A program made the translations under genes and the position numbers. A stretch of 64,000 nt of DNA. It comes from an uncultured Clostridia bacterium (GTDB taxonomy: Bacteria > Bacillota > Clostridia > TANB77 > UBA1234). Numbering within the stretch: the stretch's first letter is position 1; the number at the start of each line of letters is the position of its first letter. Below, one piece after another: positions 1 through 6,786 of the stretch. The stretch is taken from NCBI GenBank assembly GCA_934169745.1, contig CAKPOE010000007.1, positions 1-64,000 of the forward strand, in the 5' to 3' direction. The notes beneath the pieces were generated by a model. The model searched no databases. It saw nothing but the letters and a program-made list of their open reading frames with translations, and was not told where the DNA came from.

Positions 1-106
1 AACAATAAAATATATAATTTCTATTTGAATAAAGTTGAGAAAGAGTCATGTTAATGATAGCGAGAAATTACAATTTATTGGTGAGATTAGCTTTAAATAA
101 ACTAGT

Positions 107-180
<74 letters not shown>

Positions 181-188
181 ATATATAG

Positions 189-221
189 AGAAAAGATTAG
201 AATAAAATTCTAATCTTTTCT
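189..221 (-). other. 15-bp hairpin between the two tRNA genes
   Basis: The arms at 189-203 and 207-221 are perfect reverse complements with a 3-base loop. It sits between tRNA-Met and tRNA-Gly in the same transcript and could be a processing signal or a partial terminator. It lacks a long T-run on the minus strand. Confidence 0.5.
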
Positions 222-228
222 ATTGCTG

Positions 229-305
229 TGGTAGCGGGAAATGGATTTGAACCATCGACCTGCCGGGTATGAACCGGATGCTCTAGCCAACTGAGCTATC
301 CCGCC
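229..305 (-). tRNA. tRNA-Met (CAU), elongator type
   Basis: The minus strand folds into a standard tRNA: acceptor GGCGGGA, D-arm GCUC/GAGC, anticodon loop UUCAUAC with CAU, T-loop UUCAAAU, discriminator A and encoded CCA (229-231). The G1-U72 wobble and the lack of a C1-A72 mismatch argue for an elongator rather than an initiator. A lysidine-modified tRNA-Ile2 also carries CAU and cannot be fully excluded by eye. It is transcribed with the downstream tRNA-Gly from the promoter at 326-354. Confidence 0.93.
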
Positions 306-325
306 ATCTTTCGTGCAACGATTAT

Positions 326-354
326 ATTATAATGTGTCACAGAAAACTTGTCAA
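326..354 (-). promoter_or_regulatory. sigma-A promoter for the tRNA-Met/tRNA-Gly unit
   Basis: On the minus strand TTGACA (349-354), a 17-base spacer and TATAAT (326-331) match the consensus at every position. It lies about 20 bases upstream of tRNA-Met, so both tRNAs should be strongly transcribed. Confidence 0.88.
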
Positions 355-399
355 GAGAAAAGTGAAAAAATCTCTTATGTAAAAGTACGAAATAATAAA

Positions 400-439
400 A
401 TTACATAATATTTACATTATGTAATTGATGTGATATAAT
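400..439 (+). promoter_or_regulatory. promoter with an embedded inverted repeat (candidate operator) for the ABC transporter gene
   Basis: TTTACA (411-416), 17 bases, then TATAAT (434-439). The -35 box lies within a perfect 10-bp inverted repeat, ATTACATAAT (400-409) and ATTATGTAAT (416-425) with a 6-base spacer, which is where a dimeric repressor would compete with RNA polymerase. The repressor is not identified. A leader of roughly 140 bases follows before the ABC gene. Confidence 0.6.
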
Positions 440-487
440 GTTAGCATAAAAATAATTTATTATTCTATGAGATTTTGTTTAAATTTC

Positions 488-516
488 AGATGTGTAACTA
501 CATCTTTATCTTTTTT
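488..516 (+). terminator. possible leader attenuator upstream of the ABC transporter
   Basis: AGATGT (488-493) and ACATCT (500-505) form a short stem followed by a T-rich run, between the promoter and the start of the ABC gene. The stem is only 6 bp, so an attenuator role is tentative. Confidence 0.25.
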
Positions 517-587
517 ATTTTGGTGTTTTATGTTATTTATTTCCTTGTTACAACTAAGCTAAACATTAAAAAGAAAGGAGATTCATC

Positions 588-2375
588 ATGAAGTTTAACT
601 TTTTGGCATACCTGAAAAAAATGTTGGAAACTATTGTTTCTGGTCTGAAGCCTCCACGTGCTAAGTACGAAGAAGTGCGAATTCCCTCAAAATTGTATAA
701 ATTGCTTTTTGGCGGAACAGTACTGAGTCTTTTGAGCAACGTGATTTCAACCATCGCAGCACTCACATTTTCGATAGCAAATTCGTATGTTGAGCAGGGA
801 AATAGCTTTATGGCATTTTTGTTTATATTACTTTTCGTTTTTAAAAGTCCGATACTTACTTTGTGGAATTCCATACAACAAGAATTAAGAAGTGTGAGTG
901 ACGAAAAAATATCAGACAATGCGTTTACGGTTTCCGCAATTTTGTATCATGCATCTGAAGGAAAGATACGTAAAAAAGAGTGTGACTACGAAACAACTAT
1001 GAACAGGGAAGAACACATAAATACAATTCAAAAATATATTGGAGGTCTATGGGATGCTGTAGCAGCTTGTCCACAAAATATTTTTCAGATTGTTTCTACA
1101 ATGATTCTTCTTGTTGGTGTTTTGAAATCTACGGATTCAATAATCGTTTTAACAATTGTAACTTTCTTTTTCTTTTTTGAATTATTAATTGAACTTATGT
1201 CTTGGCCAATTAGGATGAAAGTAAGAGATAGAAGTGAAGATAATTATCTTCAAACGAAAGCTTTGTCAGACGATATCTTGAGAAAACCTGTTTTCCACAT
1301 GAGAGACTTTACCGTCAGACTTGAACGGTACAAAAGTTTAATGGGTAGATATCGAAGTGATGGTAAAATTTCACGGAGACAAGAAAACATAATATCAATT
1401 GTAAAGAATGTGGTCAAAAGTGTTTTACTTATAATTGTCACATGTATGCTAGTTCCAGAAGATGGGATTAATCATGCTTTTATGGCAACAATAGCATCGC
1501 TTTTTACAATAATCTCACAAGCATTTGAAAACATTCGATGCATAGCTCGTGGTATTGTGACACAAGCAGAAAAAATGCATAAATTAGATGTGCGTGAAGA
1601 TGTTATGAAGGAAGTAATCCGTGAATATCGTGAGACTCCAGAAGATGTCCCAATAAGCACACTTAAAGTAGAACCACTCTCACTGACATACAAGGTAAGT
1701 TCTGAAAACGACAAACAATTCAAATTGATATCTAAAGAAGCCCTAACTTTTAAGAAAGGAGATGTGGTTTGTCTCACAGGTAGCTCGGGAACTGGTAAAT
1801 CAACTTTTATGAAGATAGTTGTTGAACAACTACGTACGAGTGGGGTTCCGTCACACATTTCATCCAATAGATATGTTCTGTTTGACGAAAATTCTTGTTT
1901 GGGAAGTAGATCTCTCTTCTTTGAACTGTTTAACATAAATGATTTTGAAGACGAAATCTATGAACCGACTTGGCAGGAACTAGAAAAGATGAAAGAAATT
2001 TTATCTTCTCTAAGGCTTTGGAATGAATTTACAGCACTTTCAAATGATACTTGGCGGTATCTCAGGGAGCATTTTTATCTTGGACTTTCCAACGGCCAGA
2101 AACAGCGAATTGCAATTGCAAAAATTCTGTATTGGCTAGACGAAAACATTGATATAGTGTGCCTTGATGAATGTACGAGTGGCTTGGATGAAGTTGGTGA
2201 CGAAACTTCTGCAAATGCGAAGGATATCATAAGATATATTGTTGATATGTGTAACAAGGACAGAAAGCGTATCACCTTTATATCTACTCATCAAACCTGT
2301 GTTCAAGAGATGTTTAGTCATGAACTGAATTTCCAAAAGGTAGGCAATGAAAGTTACATACACGAAAAAAGGTAA
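588..2375 (+). CDS. ABC exporter half-transporter (fused permease and ATPase)
   Basis: A 595-residue protein with an N-terminal membrane domain (hydrophobic stretches in residues ~40-330) and a C-terminal ATPase domain. Walker A GSSGTGKST lies near residue 403, the signature is a variant SNGQ (LGLSNGQKQR, canonical LSGGQ), Walker B is VCLDE, and the H-loop is STHQ. It should dimerise and export a substrate I cannot name. The start follows AAAGGAG. A strong terminator closes this single-gene unit. It stands apart from its neighbours: it uses CGG as an in-frame arginine codon at 1326, 1374 and 2055, while CGG is otherwise almost absent from the window, suggesting horizontal acquisition. At 1374 the context is CGG-A, read here as a triplet, an important counter-example to obligatory quadruplet decoding. 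Confidence 0.88.
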   Translation: MKFNFLAYLKKMLETIVSGLKPPRAKYEEVRIPSKLYKLLFGGTVLSLLSNVISTIAALTFSIANSYVEQGNSFMAFLFILLFVFKSPILTLWNSIQQELRSVSDEKISDNAFTVSAILYHASEGKIRKKECDYETTMNREEHINTIQKYIGGLWDAVAACPQNIFQIVSTMILLVGVLKSTDSIIVLTIVTFFFFFELLIELMSWPIRMKVRDRSEDNYLQTKALSDDILRKPVFHMRDFTVRLERYKSLMGRYRSDGKISRRQENIISIVKNVVKSVLLIIVTCMLVPEDGINHAFMATIASLFTIISQAFENIRCIARGIVTQAEKMHKLDVREDVMKEVIREYRETPEDVPISTLKVEPLSLTYKVSSENDKQFKLISKEALTFKKGDVVCLTGSSGTGKSTFMKIVVEQLRTSGVPSHISSNRYVLFDENSCLGSRSLFFELFNINDFEDEIYEPTWQELEKMKEILSSLRLWNEFTALSNDTWRYLREHFYLGLSNGQKQRIAIAKILYWLDENIDIVCLDECTSGLDEVGDETSANAKDIIRYIVDMCNKDRKRITFISTHQTCVQEMFSHELNFQKVGNESYIHEKR

Positions 2376-2380
2376 AGAAA

Positions 2381-2414
2381 AAGACTGTTGATTTAATAAT
2401 CAACAGTCTTTTTT
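2381..2414 (+). terminator. rho-independent terminator after the ABC gene
   Basis: A perfect 13-bp stem (2381-2393 with 2398-2410) with a 4-base loop and a following T-run, six bases after the ABC stop codon. Confidence 0.92.
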
Positions 2415-2498
2415 GGTGAAATGTGTATCAAAACGGGTATTTTTAGAAAATTTTTGCAAAAACACAACATTAAAAGCTTAAAAGCCCGGTGCCGACAA

Positions 2499-2569
2499 CA
2501 ATTTTCCGACAGCCACTTTTCTGTTCATTTTCTTTGAAAACAAACAGAAAAGTGGCTGTCGGAAAATTG
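2499..2569. repeat. 27-bp perfect inverted repeat carrying the dispersed AAAAGTGGCTGTCGG motif
   Basis: The arms 2499-2525 and 2543-2569 are exact reverse complements around a 17-base loop. Each arm carries the repeat core seen again near 23.3, 36.8, 57.5 and 60.1 kb. It lies between the ABC terminator and the T4SS promoter and looks like a small miniature element or repeat hairpin. The rest of the 445-base gap shows only the terminator and promoter listed. Confidence 0.85.
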
Positions 2570-2692
2570 GTCATCGGTGTTTTGCGTAATTACGATACTA
2601 ATTTCCAAATTTTATTTTTACGGAAATTTGTACTTCCCTATATTTGAAAGGTTTTCATAATGCTTGAAGCACATAAAATTGAAAGATTTTTG

Positions 2693-2721
2693 TTGAAATG
2701 TAAGAAAATATGTTGTATAAT
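2693..2721 (+). promoter_or_regulatory. promoter of the type IV secretion pilin genes
   Basis: TTGAAA (2693-2698), 17 bases, TATAAT (2716-2721), about 100 bases upstream of the first pilin start, which has an AAGGGGG ribosome binding site. Confidence 0.75.
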
Positions 2722-2819
2722 GAACATATAACTACCTAATATTTTACAGTATTCGGAGTTTATGAATATGTTTTCAAATTTTTAAATATTAATATATTTG
2801 TTTTTAAGGGGGATTTATT

Positions 2820-3155
2820 ATGAAAAAACAAAAGGTTTTAAGTATGATTTTAACCATAGCTATGGTTATGGGAGTGTTTGCTAGTGTGGCACTTGCGGAT
2901 GTTGAAGATATTCCAATAATTCAACCAAGTGACGGTGGCTTTGTAACTGTTGTTGGTAAAGTAATTGGTTTTATTCAATATGCTGCATGGGCTATTGCGA
3001 TTGGTATGATTATATACATAGGTATTAAGTATATGATGTCAGGTGCTGGTGATAAAGCAAAGGTTAAAGAAACTTTATTACCATATTTGGTAGGTGCTAT
3101 TTGTGTAGGTGCTGCAACAACTATAGCTTCATTCGCAATGAATTTTGCTAAATAA
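2820..3155 (+). CDS. VirB2/TrbC-like type IV secretion pilin 1
   Basis: 111 residues: a signal peptide (cleavage near residue 26, after ASVALA), then two hydrophobic helices separated by a short charged loop. The loop motif GIKYMMSGAGDKAKVKET is shared by all pilin-like proteins in this cluster. VirB2/TrbC pilins have this signal-plus-two-helix layout and build the surface fibre or inner-membrane channel of type IV secretion systems. It is the first gene of the locus and is followed by its own hairpin terminator, consistent with a major pilin made in excess. Confidence 0.82.
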   Translation: MKKQKVLSMILTIAMVMGVFASVALADVEDIPIIQPSDGGFVTVVGKVIGFIQYAAWAIAIGMIIYIGIKYMMSGAGDKAKVKETLLPYLVGAICVGAATTIASFAMNFAK

Positions 3156-3178
3156 TTGATATTAAAAATTTTAGATGA

Positions 3179-3215
3179 ATGCAAAGAGTAGTTTTTCAAA
3201 AACTCTTTGCATTTT
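3179..3215 (+). terminator. intercistronic terminator between pilin 1 and pilin 2
   Basis: Stem 3179-3189 with 3202-3212 (11 bp), then TTTT. It probably lets the first pilin be expressed above the rest, with read-through supplying the downstream genes. Confidence 0.65.
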
Positions 3216-3241
3216 GATTAAAGTTTGGCGGAGGTGCGATT

Positions 3242-3592
3242 ATGGAAAAGAAAATGTTTTTTTGTGTGATAGTAATAATTACTTTGACGCTTATGTTTTC
3301 TAGTATCGTTTTTGCAAGTGATGCGTCATCAGTTATAGGTGGACTAAATAATGCATCAACAGATGTTGGAGTTCTTTCCGGGCCTGCAACTGCAATAATA
3401 GGCTTAATAAAGTACATAGCAATTGCAGTCGCGTTTGGAATGATAATTATAATCGGTATAAAATGGATGACTGCTGGCGCTGGAGGAAAAGCAGCGATCA
3501 AAGATACGCTTTTACCATATTTGATTGGTGCTATTTGTGTTGGCGCAGCTAGTGCAATAGCAGAGTTTGCTATTGGATTAGGAGGAAAATAG
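3242..3592 (+). CDS. VirB2/TrbC-like type IV secretion pilin 2
   Basis: 116 residues, paralogous to the preceding gene: a signal peptide ending near residue 22 (VFA), then two hydrophobic helices around the loop GIKWMTAGAGGKAAIKDT and the shared LLPYLIGAICVGAAS block. It has a GGCGGAGGTG ribosome binding site and stops two bases before the next pilin. It is probably a minor or alternative pilin subunit. Confidence 0.8.
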   Translation: MEKKMFFCVIVIITLTLMFSSIVFASDASSVIGGLNNASTDVGVLSGPATAIIGLIKYIAIAVAFGMIIIIGIKWMTAGAGGKAAIKDTLLPYLIGAICVGAASAIAEFAIGLGGK

Positions 3593-3594
3593 TA

Positions 3595-4128
3595 ATGATG
3601 TGTTTTAGTAAAAAGACGATTTTGCTGGCTTTGTTTATAGTTGTGATTTCGCTTACAAGTATTGTTTATGCTGATATATCTGATGAAGCTGGAGGAATAA
3701 TAGATGGTTTTAATAATGCAGGTTCTAGTGCTGGCACTTTAGAGACACCGGTGGCTAAGATACTTGGACTTATTAAGTATATAGGGGTTGCGGTTGCGTT
3801 TGGTATGATAATCGTAATTGGTATAAAATGGATGACTGCTGGTGCTGGAGGAAAAGCAACAGTAAAGGATACGCTTTTGCCATATTTGATTGGTGCTATT
3901 TGTGTGGGAGCTTTTGGTGCGATAGCTGAATTTGCCATTAACTTTGGACAAGACAATGGTGGAAATGTAACAACAAGCACGAGTACAAGCACAAGCACAA
4001 AACAAAATACAAATACAGTACTTTGCGGATGCTCTACATGCAACGGTAACCAAAAGAAATACTCGAGTTCTTCGTGCGGTTGTGCACTTTGTCAGGTAGG
4101 AGCATGTAAATGTTCTAGTTGTAAGTAG
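3595..4128 (+). CDS. pilin-like protein with a Cys-rich C-terminal tail
   Basis: 177 residues. Residues 1-~120 repeat the signal peptide and two-helix pilin unit of the neighbouring genes (loop GIKWMTAGAGGKATVKDT). A Thr/Ser linker follows, then a tail carrying three Cys clusters, CGCSTC, CGCALC and CKCSSC, 12 cysteines in about 36 residues. A pilin with such a tail is unusual. The cysteines could bind metal or cross-link subunits outside the membrane, which is inference. The start is ATG 3595 or 3598, tightly coupled to pilin 2, whose last codons hold the GGAGG ribosome binding site. Confidence 0.78.
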   Translation: MMCFSKKTILLALFIVVISLTSIVYADISDEAGGIIDGFNNAGSSAGTLETPVAKILGLIKYIGVAVAFGMIIVIGIKWMTAGAGGKATVKDTLLPYLIGAICVGAFGAIAEFAINFGQDNGGNVTTSTSTSTSTKQNTNTVLCGCSTCNGNQKKYSSSSCGCALCQVGACKCSSCK

Positions 4129-4194
4129 ATAAATTTTGCAGTATTTAATTTGCGATGGTGATAGAAGTTATTTCTATCTAAGGAGAGATGAAAT

Positions 4195-4968
4195 ATGAAA
4201 TATAATTCTAAAATTTTAAGTTTAATGACTACTTTAATATTTGCGTTTTCGCTTATGCTAGTGAGTGCCACTGCAACATATGCTGTTGACCCAAAAAGTA
4301 ATGGTGGATTTACGTCAGCAACAGCAAATGGTGATGAACCGGCTGGAAATAGCCAAATGCCAACATCAAATCAAGGTGGTACTAAGAATCAAGGCAAGAT
4401 GGGAAAACAAAGCAATGCAGGAAATCAAGGTAGCACTGGAAGTAATGGCAACACAGGGAGTGATACTTCGAAGGCACCTGATGAGATTACAAGCAAGTTA
4501 AATGAAATTAATAAAGTGTTGTTTACAGCGGCCTGTATAATTTGTGTAATTAAGGCTGTACAAATTGGTATAATGTTTATGCTTAATGGGGCTGGCAGTA
4601 AGGGACAAGCTAAGTCGGCAATATTACCATGGATAATTGGTGCTGTTGTGTGTGGTGGTTACCTTTTGATCTCAACTCAAATAATAGATTTAATACAAGG
4701 CGCTGCTGGAACAGGTGGAGTTCTAAGCCCTGGAAACCCAGAAAATGTTGTAAATGATCTTGGTACTCTGATCTTGAGCTGCGTAAAATATGTTGCATAT
4801 GTTGTAGCTTTTGGTGTAATTCTTGTAATTGGTATTAAATATATGACTGGTGCTGCAGGAGATAAAGCAAAGGTTAAGTCAACGTTTGTACCATATTTAA
4901 TTGGTGCGATTGTTGTTGGCGCTGCATCTCAACTTGCTATATATTTTATGGGATTGGCATCTAAATAA
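4195..4968 (+). CDS. double-domain VirB2/TrbC-like pilin
   Basis: 257 residues: a signal peptide (~1-31), a low-complexity Gly/Asn/Gln/Ser linker (~35-95), then two pilin units in tandem. The first (~100-165) has a degenerate loop, MLNGAGSKGQAKSA; the second (~185-255) carries the canonical GIKYMTGAAGDKAKVKS loop and PYLIGAIVVGAAS. Each unit has two membrane helices. The fusion would fix two pilin subunits side by side. It has its own AAGGAGAGATG ribosome binding region and ends at a strong terminator, making the four pilin genes one transcription block. Confidence 0.78.
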   Translation: MKYNSKILSLMTTLIFAFSLMLVSATATYAVDPKSNGGFTSATANGDEPAGNSQMPTSNQGGTKNQGKMGKQSNAGNQGSTGSNGNTGSDTSKAPDEITSKLNEINKVLFTAACIICVIKAVQIGIMFMLNGAGSKGQAKSAILPWIIGAVVCGGYLLISTQIIDLIQGAAGTGGVLSPGNPENVVNDLGTLILSCVKYVAYVVAFGVILVIGIKYMTGAAGDKAKVKSTFVPYLIGAIVVGAASQLAIYFMGLASK

Positions 4969-5005
4969 TATTACAATAATGTTACATGCATATTACATTT
5001 TAATT

Positions 5006-5034
5006 AAAAATCGCATTTATGCGATTTTTTTTTA
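5006..5034 (+). terminator. rho-independent terminator after the pilin block
   Basis: AAAAATCGCA and TGCGATTTTT form a stem with a 4-base loop, and a run of T follows. It separates the pilins from the PrgI-VirB4-VirB6 genes. A -10-like TAAAAT (5066-5071) lies downstream without a convincing -35. Confidence 0.85.
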
Positions 5035-5114
5035 CTTTCCTCTACAAAAAAAATAACTTTTATGGTAAAATGTAATGGAGAGATTATACTATTTTTTGAT
5101 ATGGGGGGTGTAAT

Positions 5115-5483
5115 ATGGGTACTCATTTAATACCTAGAGAGGTTTCTGGTGAGGGAAGAATTTTGTATGTTTTCACACCAAAAGGTTTTTTGTATGCGTT
5201 GATCGGACTTGCTGCAGGAACAGTTGTTAAATCACTTATATCTGTAACTGGTGCTAATGTTGTCGGATGGGCTGTTTTAGTTATCCTTACTTTAATAGGC
5301 TGGGCAATAGGGCAAGGCAAAATTCCGGATTCAAATGCTAATGCTTTTTTTAGAAAGGTCGGCGGTGTTCCGATTGATACTGTTATAAAGAGGTTTTTGA
5401 AGTTTAACAAGAACAAGAAAATATATGTCACTAAGGTGATCGATGAAAAAGAAGAAAATACAGAGGATAAAGGAGGAGTATAG
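5115..5483 (+). CDS. PrgI-family (VirB3-like) inner-membrane protein
   Basis: 122 residues. It opens with IPREVSGEGRILYVFTPKG, followed by two close hydrophobic segments (~27-45 and ~49-65) and a basic, charged C-terminus. PrgI proteins hold the VirB3 position in Gram-positive type IV secretion systems, anchoring the VirB4 ATPase to the membrane. It begins the ATPase and VirB6 segment, with GGGGGGTG as ribosome binding site, and is separated from the next gene by two bases. Confidence 0.8.
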   Translation: MGTHLIPREVSGEGRILYVFTPKGFLYALIGLAAGTVVKSLISVTGANVVGWAVLVILTLIGWAIGQGKIPDSNANAFFRKVGGVPIDTVIKRFLKFNKNKKIYVTKVIDEKEENTEDKGGV

Positions 5484-5485
5484 GA

Positions 5486-6760
5486 ATGCAAATAACTGAT
5501 GGTTTGACCTTATTACTTATGGGACTTATTGCAGTTTGCTCGTTGATAGGTGGAGCGATTGTCGTACTTATGATACAAAAAAGCAAGGGAAATGTAAATA
5601 AGGCTCGTGAGGATGCAGAAAAGGAATTGCAAAAAGAATCTCTAAAAGCAAAACTTCCAAAAGAAGATGTTAAAAAATTTATGGAATTTGATGACATTGA
5701 AGATGACATGATTGTTCAAGACAAAGGAAATCGTTTTGTTATGGTTCTTAAATGTACTGGTATTAATTACGACCTTATGTCAGAGCCTGAAATGCTTGCT
5801 GTTGAAGAAGGATTTGGAAACTTCCTTAACACATTGAAGTACCCGATTCAATTGTATGTACAAGCCAGATCTTTAAACTTGGAAGAAGGAATCGATGTAT
5901 ATAAAAAGAGATTACAAGGTTTAAAAGGGGACTATGACAAGTATGCAAGTTCAGTTTCTCAAGCGAAAAAGAATCCTAGAGTAACTGAAGAGCAAAAAGC
6001 ACAAATGGATTTTGAAATTAAAAAGAAAAGAATTTTGCTTGACTATGGTGCTGATATAGTAAATTATATTGAAAAAATGAGCATGAACAGAAATATATTA
6101 CAAAGAAAGTACTATGTTGTTGTTTCTTACCATACATCAGAACTTGGAATAGCAACAAGCTTTTCTAAAGAAGAAGCTAGGGATGTAGCATATTCTGAAT
6201 TATACACAAGATGTAGAAGTATTCAAGCAGCTTTGGTTCCATGTGGAATCGAGTCTACAATATTGAAATCTGAAGATTTAGCTGAACTTCTATATATTGC
6301 TTACAACAAAGATGAAGCAGATACTTATAACTTGAGAAAAGCAATCGAAAATGGTTATTATCGCTTATATTCAACATCTGAAGATGTTCAAGAAAAGAAG
6401 AAAAAGGCTTTGGATAAAGAAATTCAAGAAAAGGCTATTGCTGAAGCAGAAGAGGCTCTTCAAAATGCTATTAAAGGTCTTAATCAAAAATATCAAGGAC
6501 CTTCAGCTGCAGAGACTCTTACAGAAGAGGAGAAAAAATCGGATGCTATTAAGGCTGAAGCTATGCAGATTATTATTGATAACCAAGACCAATTTGATGT
6601 AAGGGCGGTAGATAAAGCGCTTACTGATTTGAATAGTCAAATGAAAAAGCCAATCGTAGAAGTAAAAGAAGAAAAGAAAGATGAAGAGGCTTTAGATTTT
6701 CAAAAACCACAAAGAGACAGTGATGCAGTAGAAGCAATTCTTAATAGTGACGAACAATAA
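5486..6760 (+). CDS. membrane-anchored TraC-like component of the secretion system
   Basis: 424 residues: an N-terminal membrane helix (~5-30), then a cytoplasmic region whose block EDDMIVQDKGNRFVMVLKC and following GINYDLMS...FLNTLKYPIQLYVQ resemble the N-terminal domain found in some TraC/VirB4 proteins. A long Lys/Glu-rich, probably coiled-coil C-terminus (~280-424) follows. There is no nucleotide-binding motif. Between PrgI and VirB4 it probably links the ATPase to the membrane complex. The family assignment is from recall and only moderate; the context within the operon is firm. Confidence 0.6.
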   Translation: MQITDGLTLLLMGLIAVCSLIGGAIVVLMIQKSKGNVNKAREDAEKELQKESLKAKLPKEDVKKFMEFDDIEDDMIVQDKGNRFVMVLKCTGINYDLMSEPEMLAVEEGFGNFLNTLKYPIQLYVQARSLNLEEGIDVYKKRLQGLKGDYDKYASSVSQAKKNPRVTEEQKAQMDFEIKKKRILLDYGADIVNYIEKMSMNRNILQRKYYVVVSYHTSELGIATSFSKEEARDVAYSELYTRCRSIQAALVPCGIESTILKSEDLAELLYIAYNKDEADTYNLRKAIENGYYRLYSTSEDVQEKKKKALDKEIQEKAIAEAEEALQNAIKGLNQKYQGPSAAETLTEEEKKSDAIKAEAMQIIIDNQDQFDVRAVDKALTDLNSQMKKPIVEVKEEKKDEEALDFQKPQRDSDAVEAILNSDEQ

Positions 6761-6786
6761 ATTACGAAAGATGGGAGGAAGTAGAT

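Noticed and set aside
1..106. Integration site or attachment repeat next to the tRNA genes
   Set aside because: No integrase gene is present, and I found no duplicate of a tRNA 3' end elsewhere in the window.
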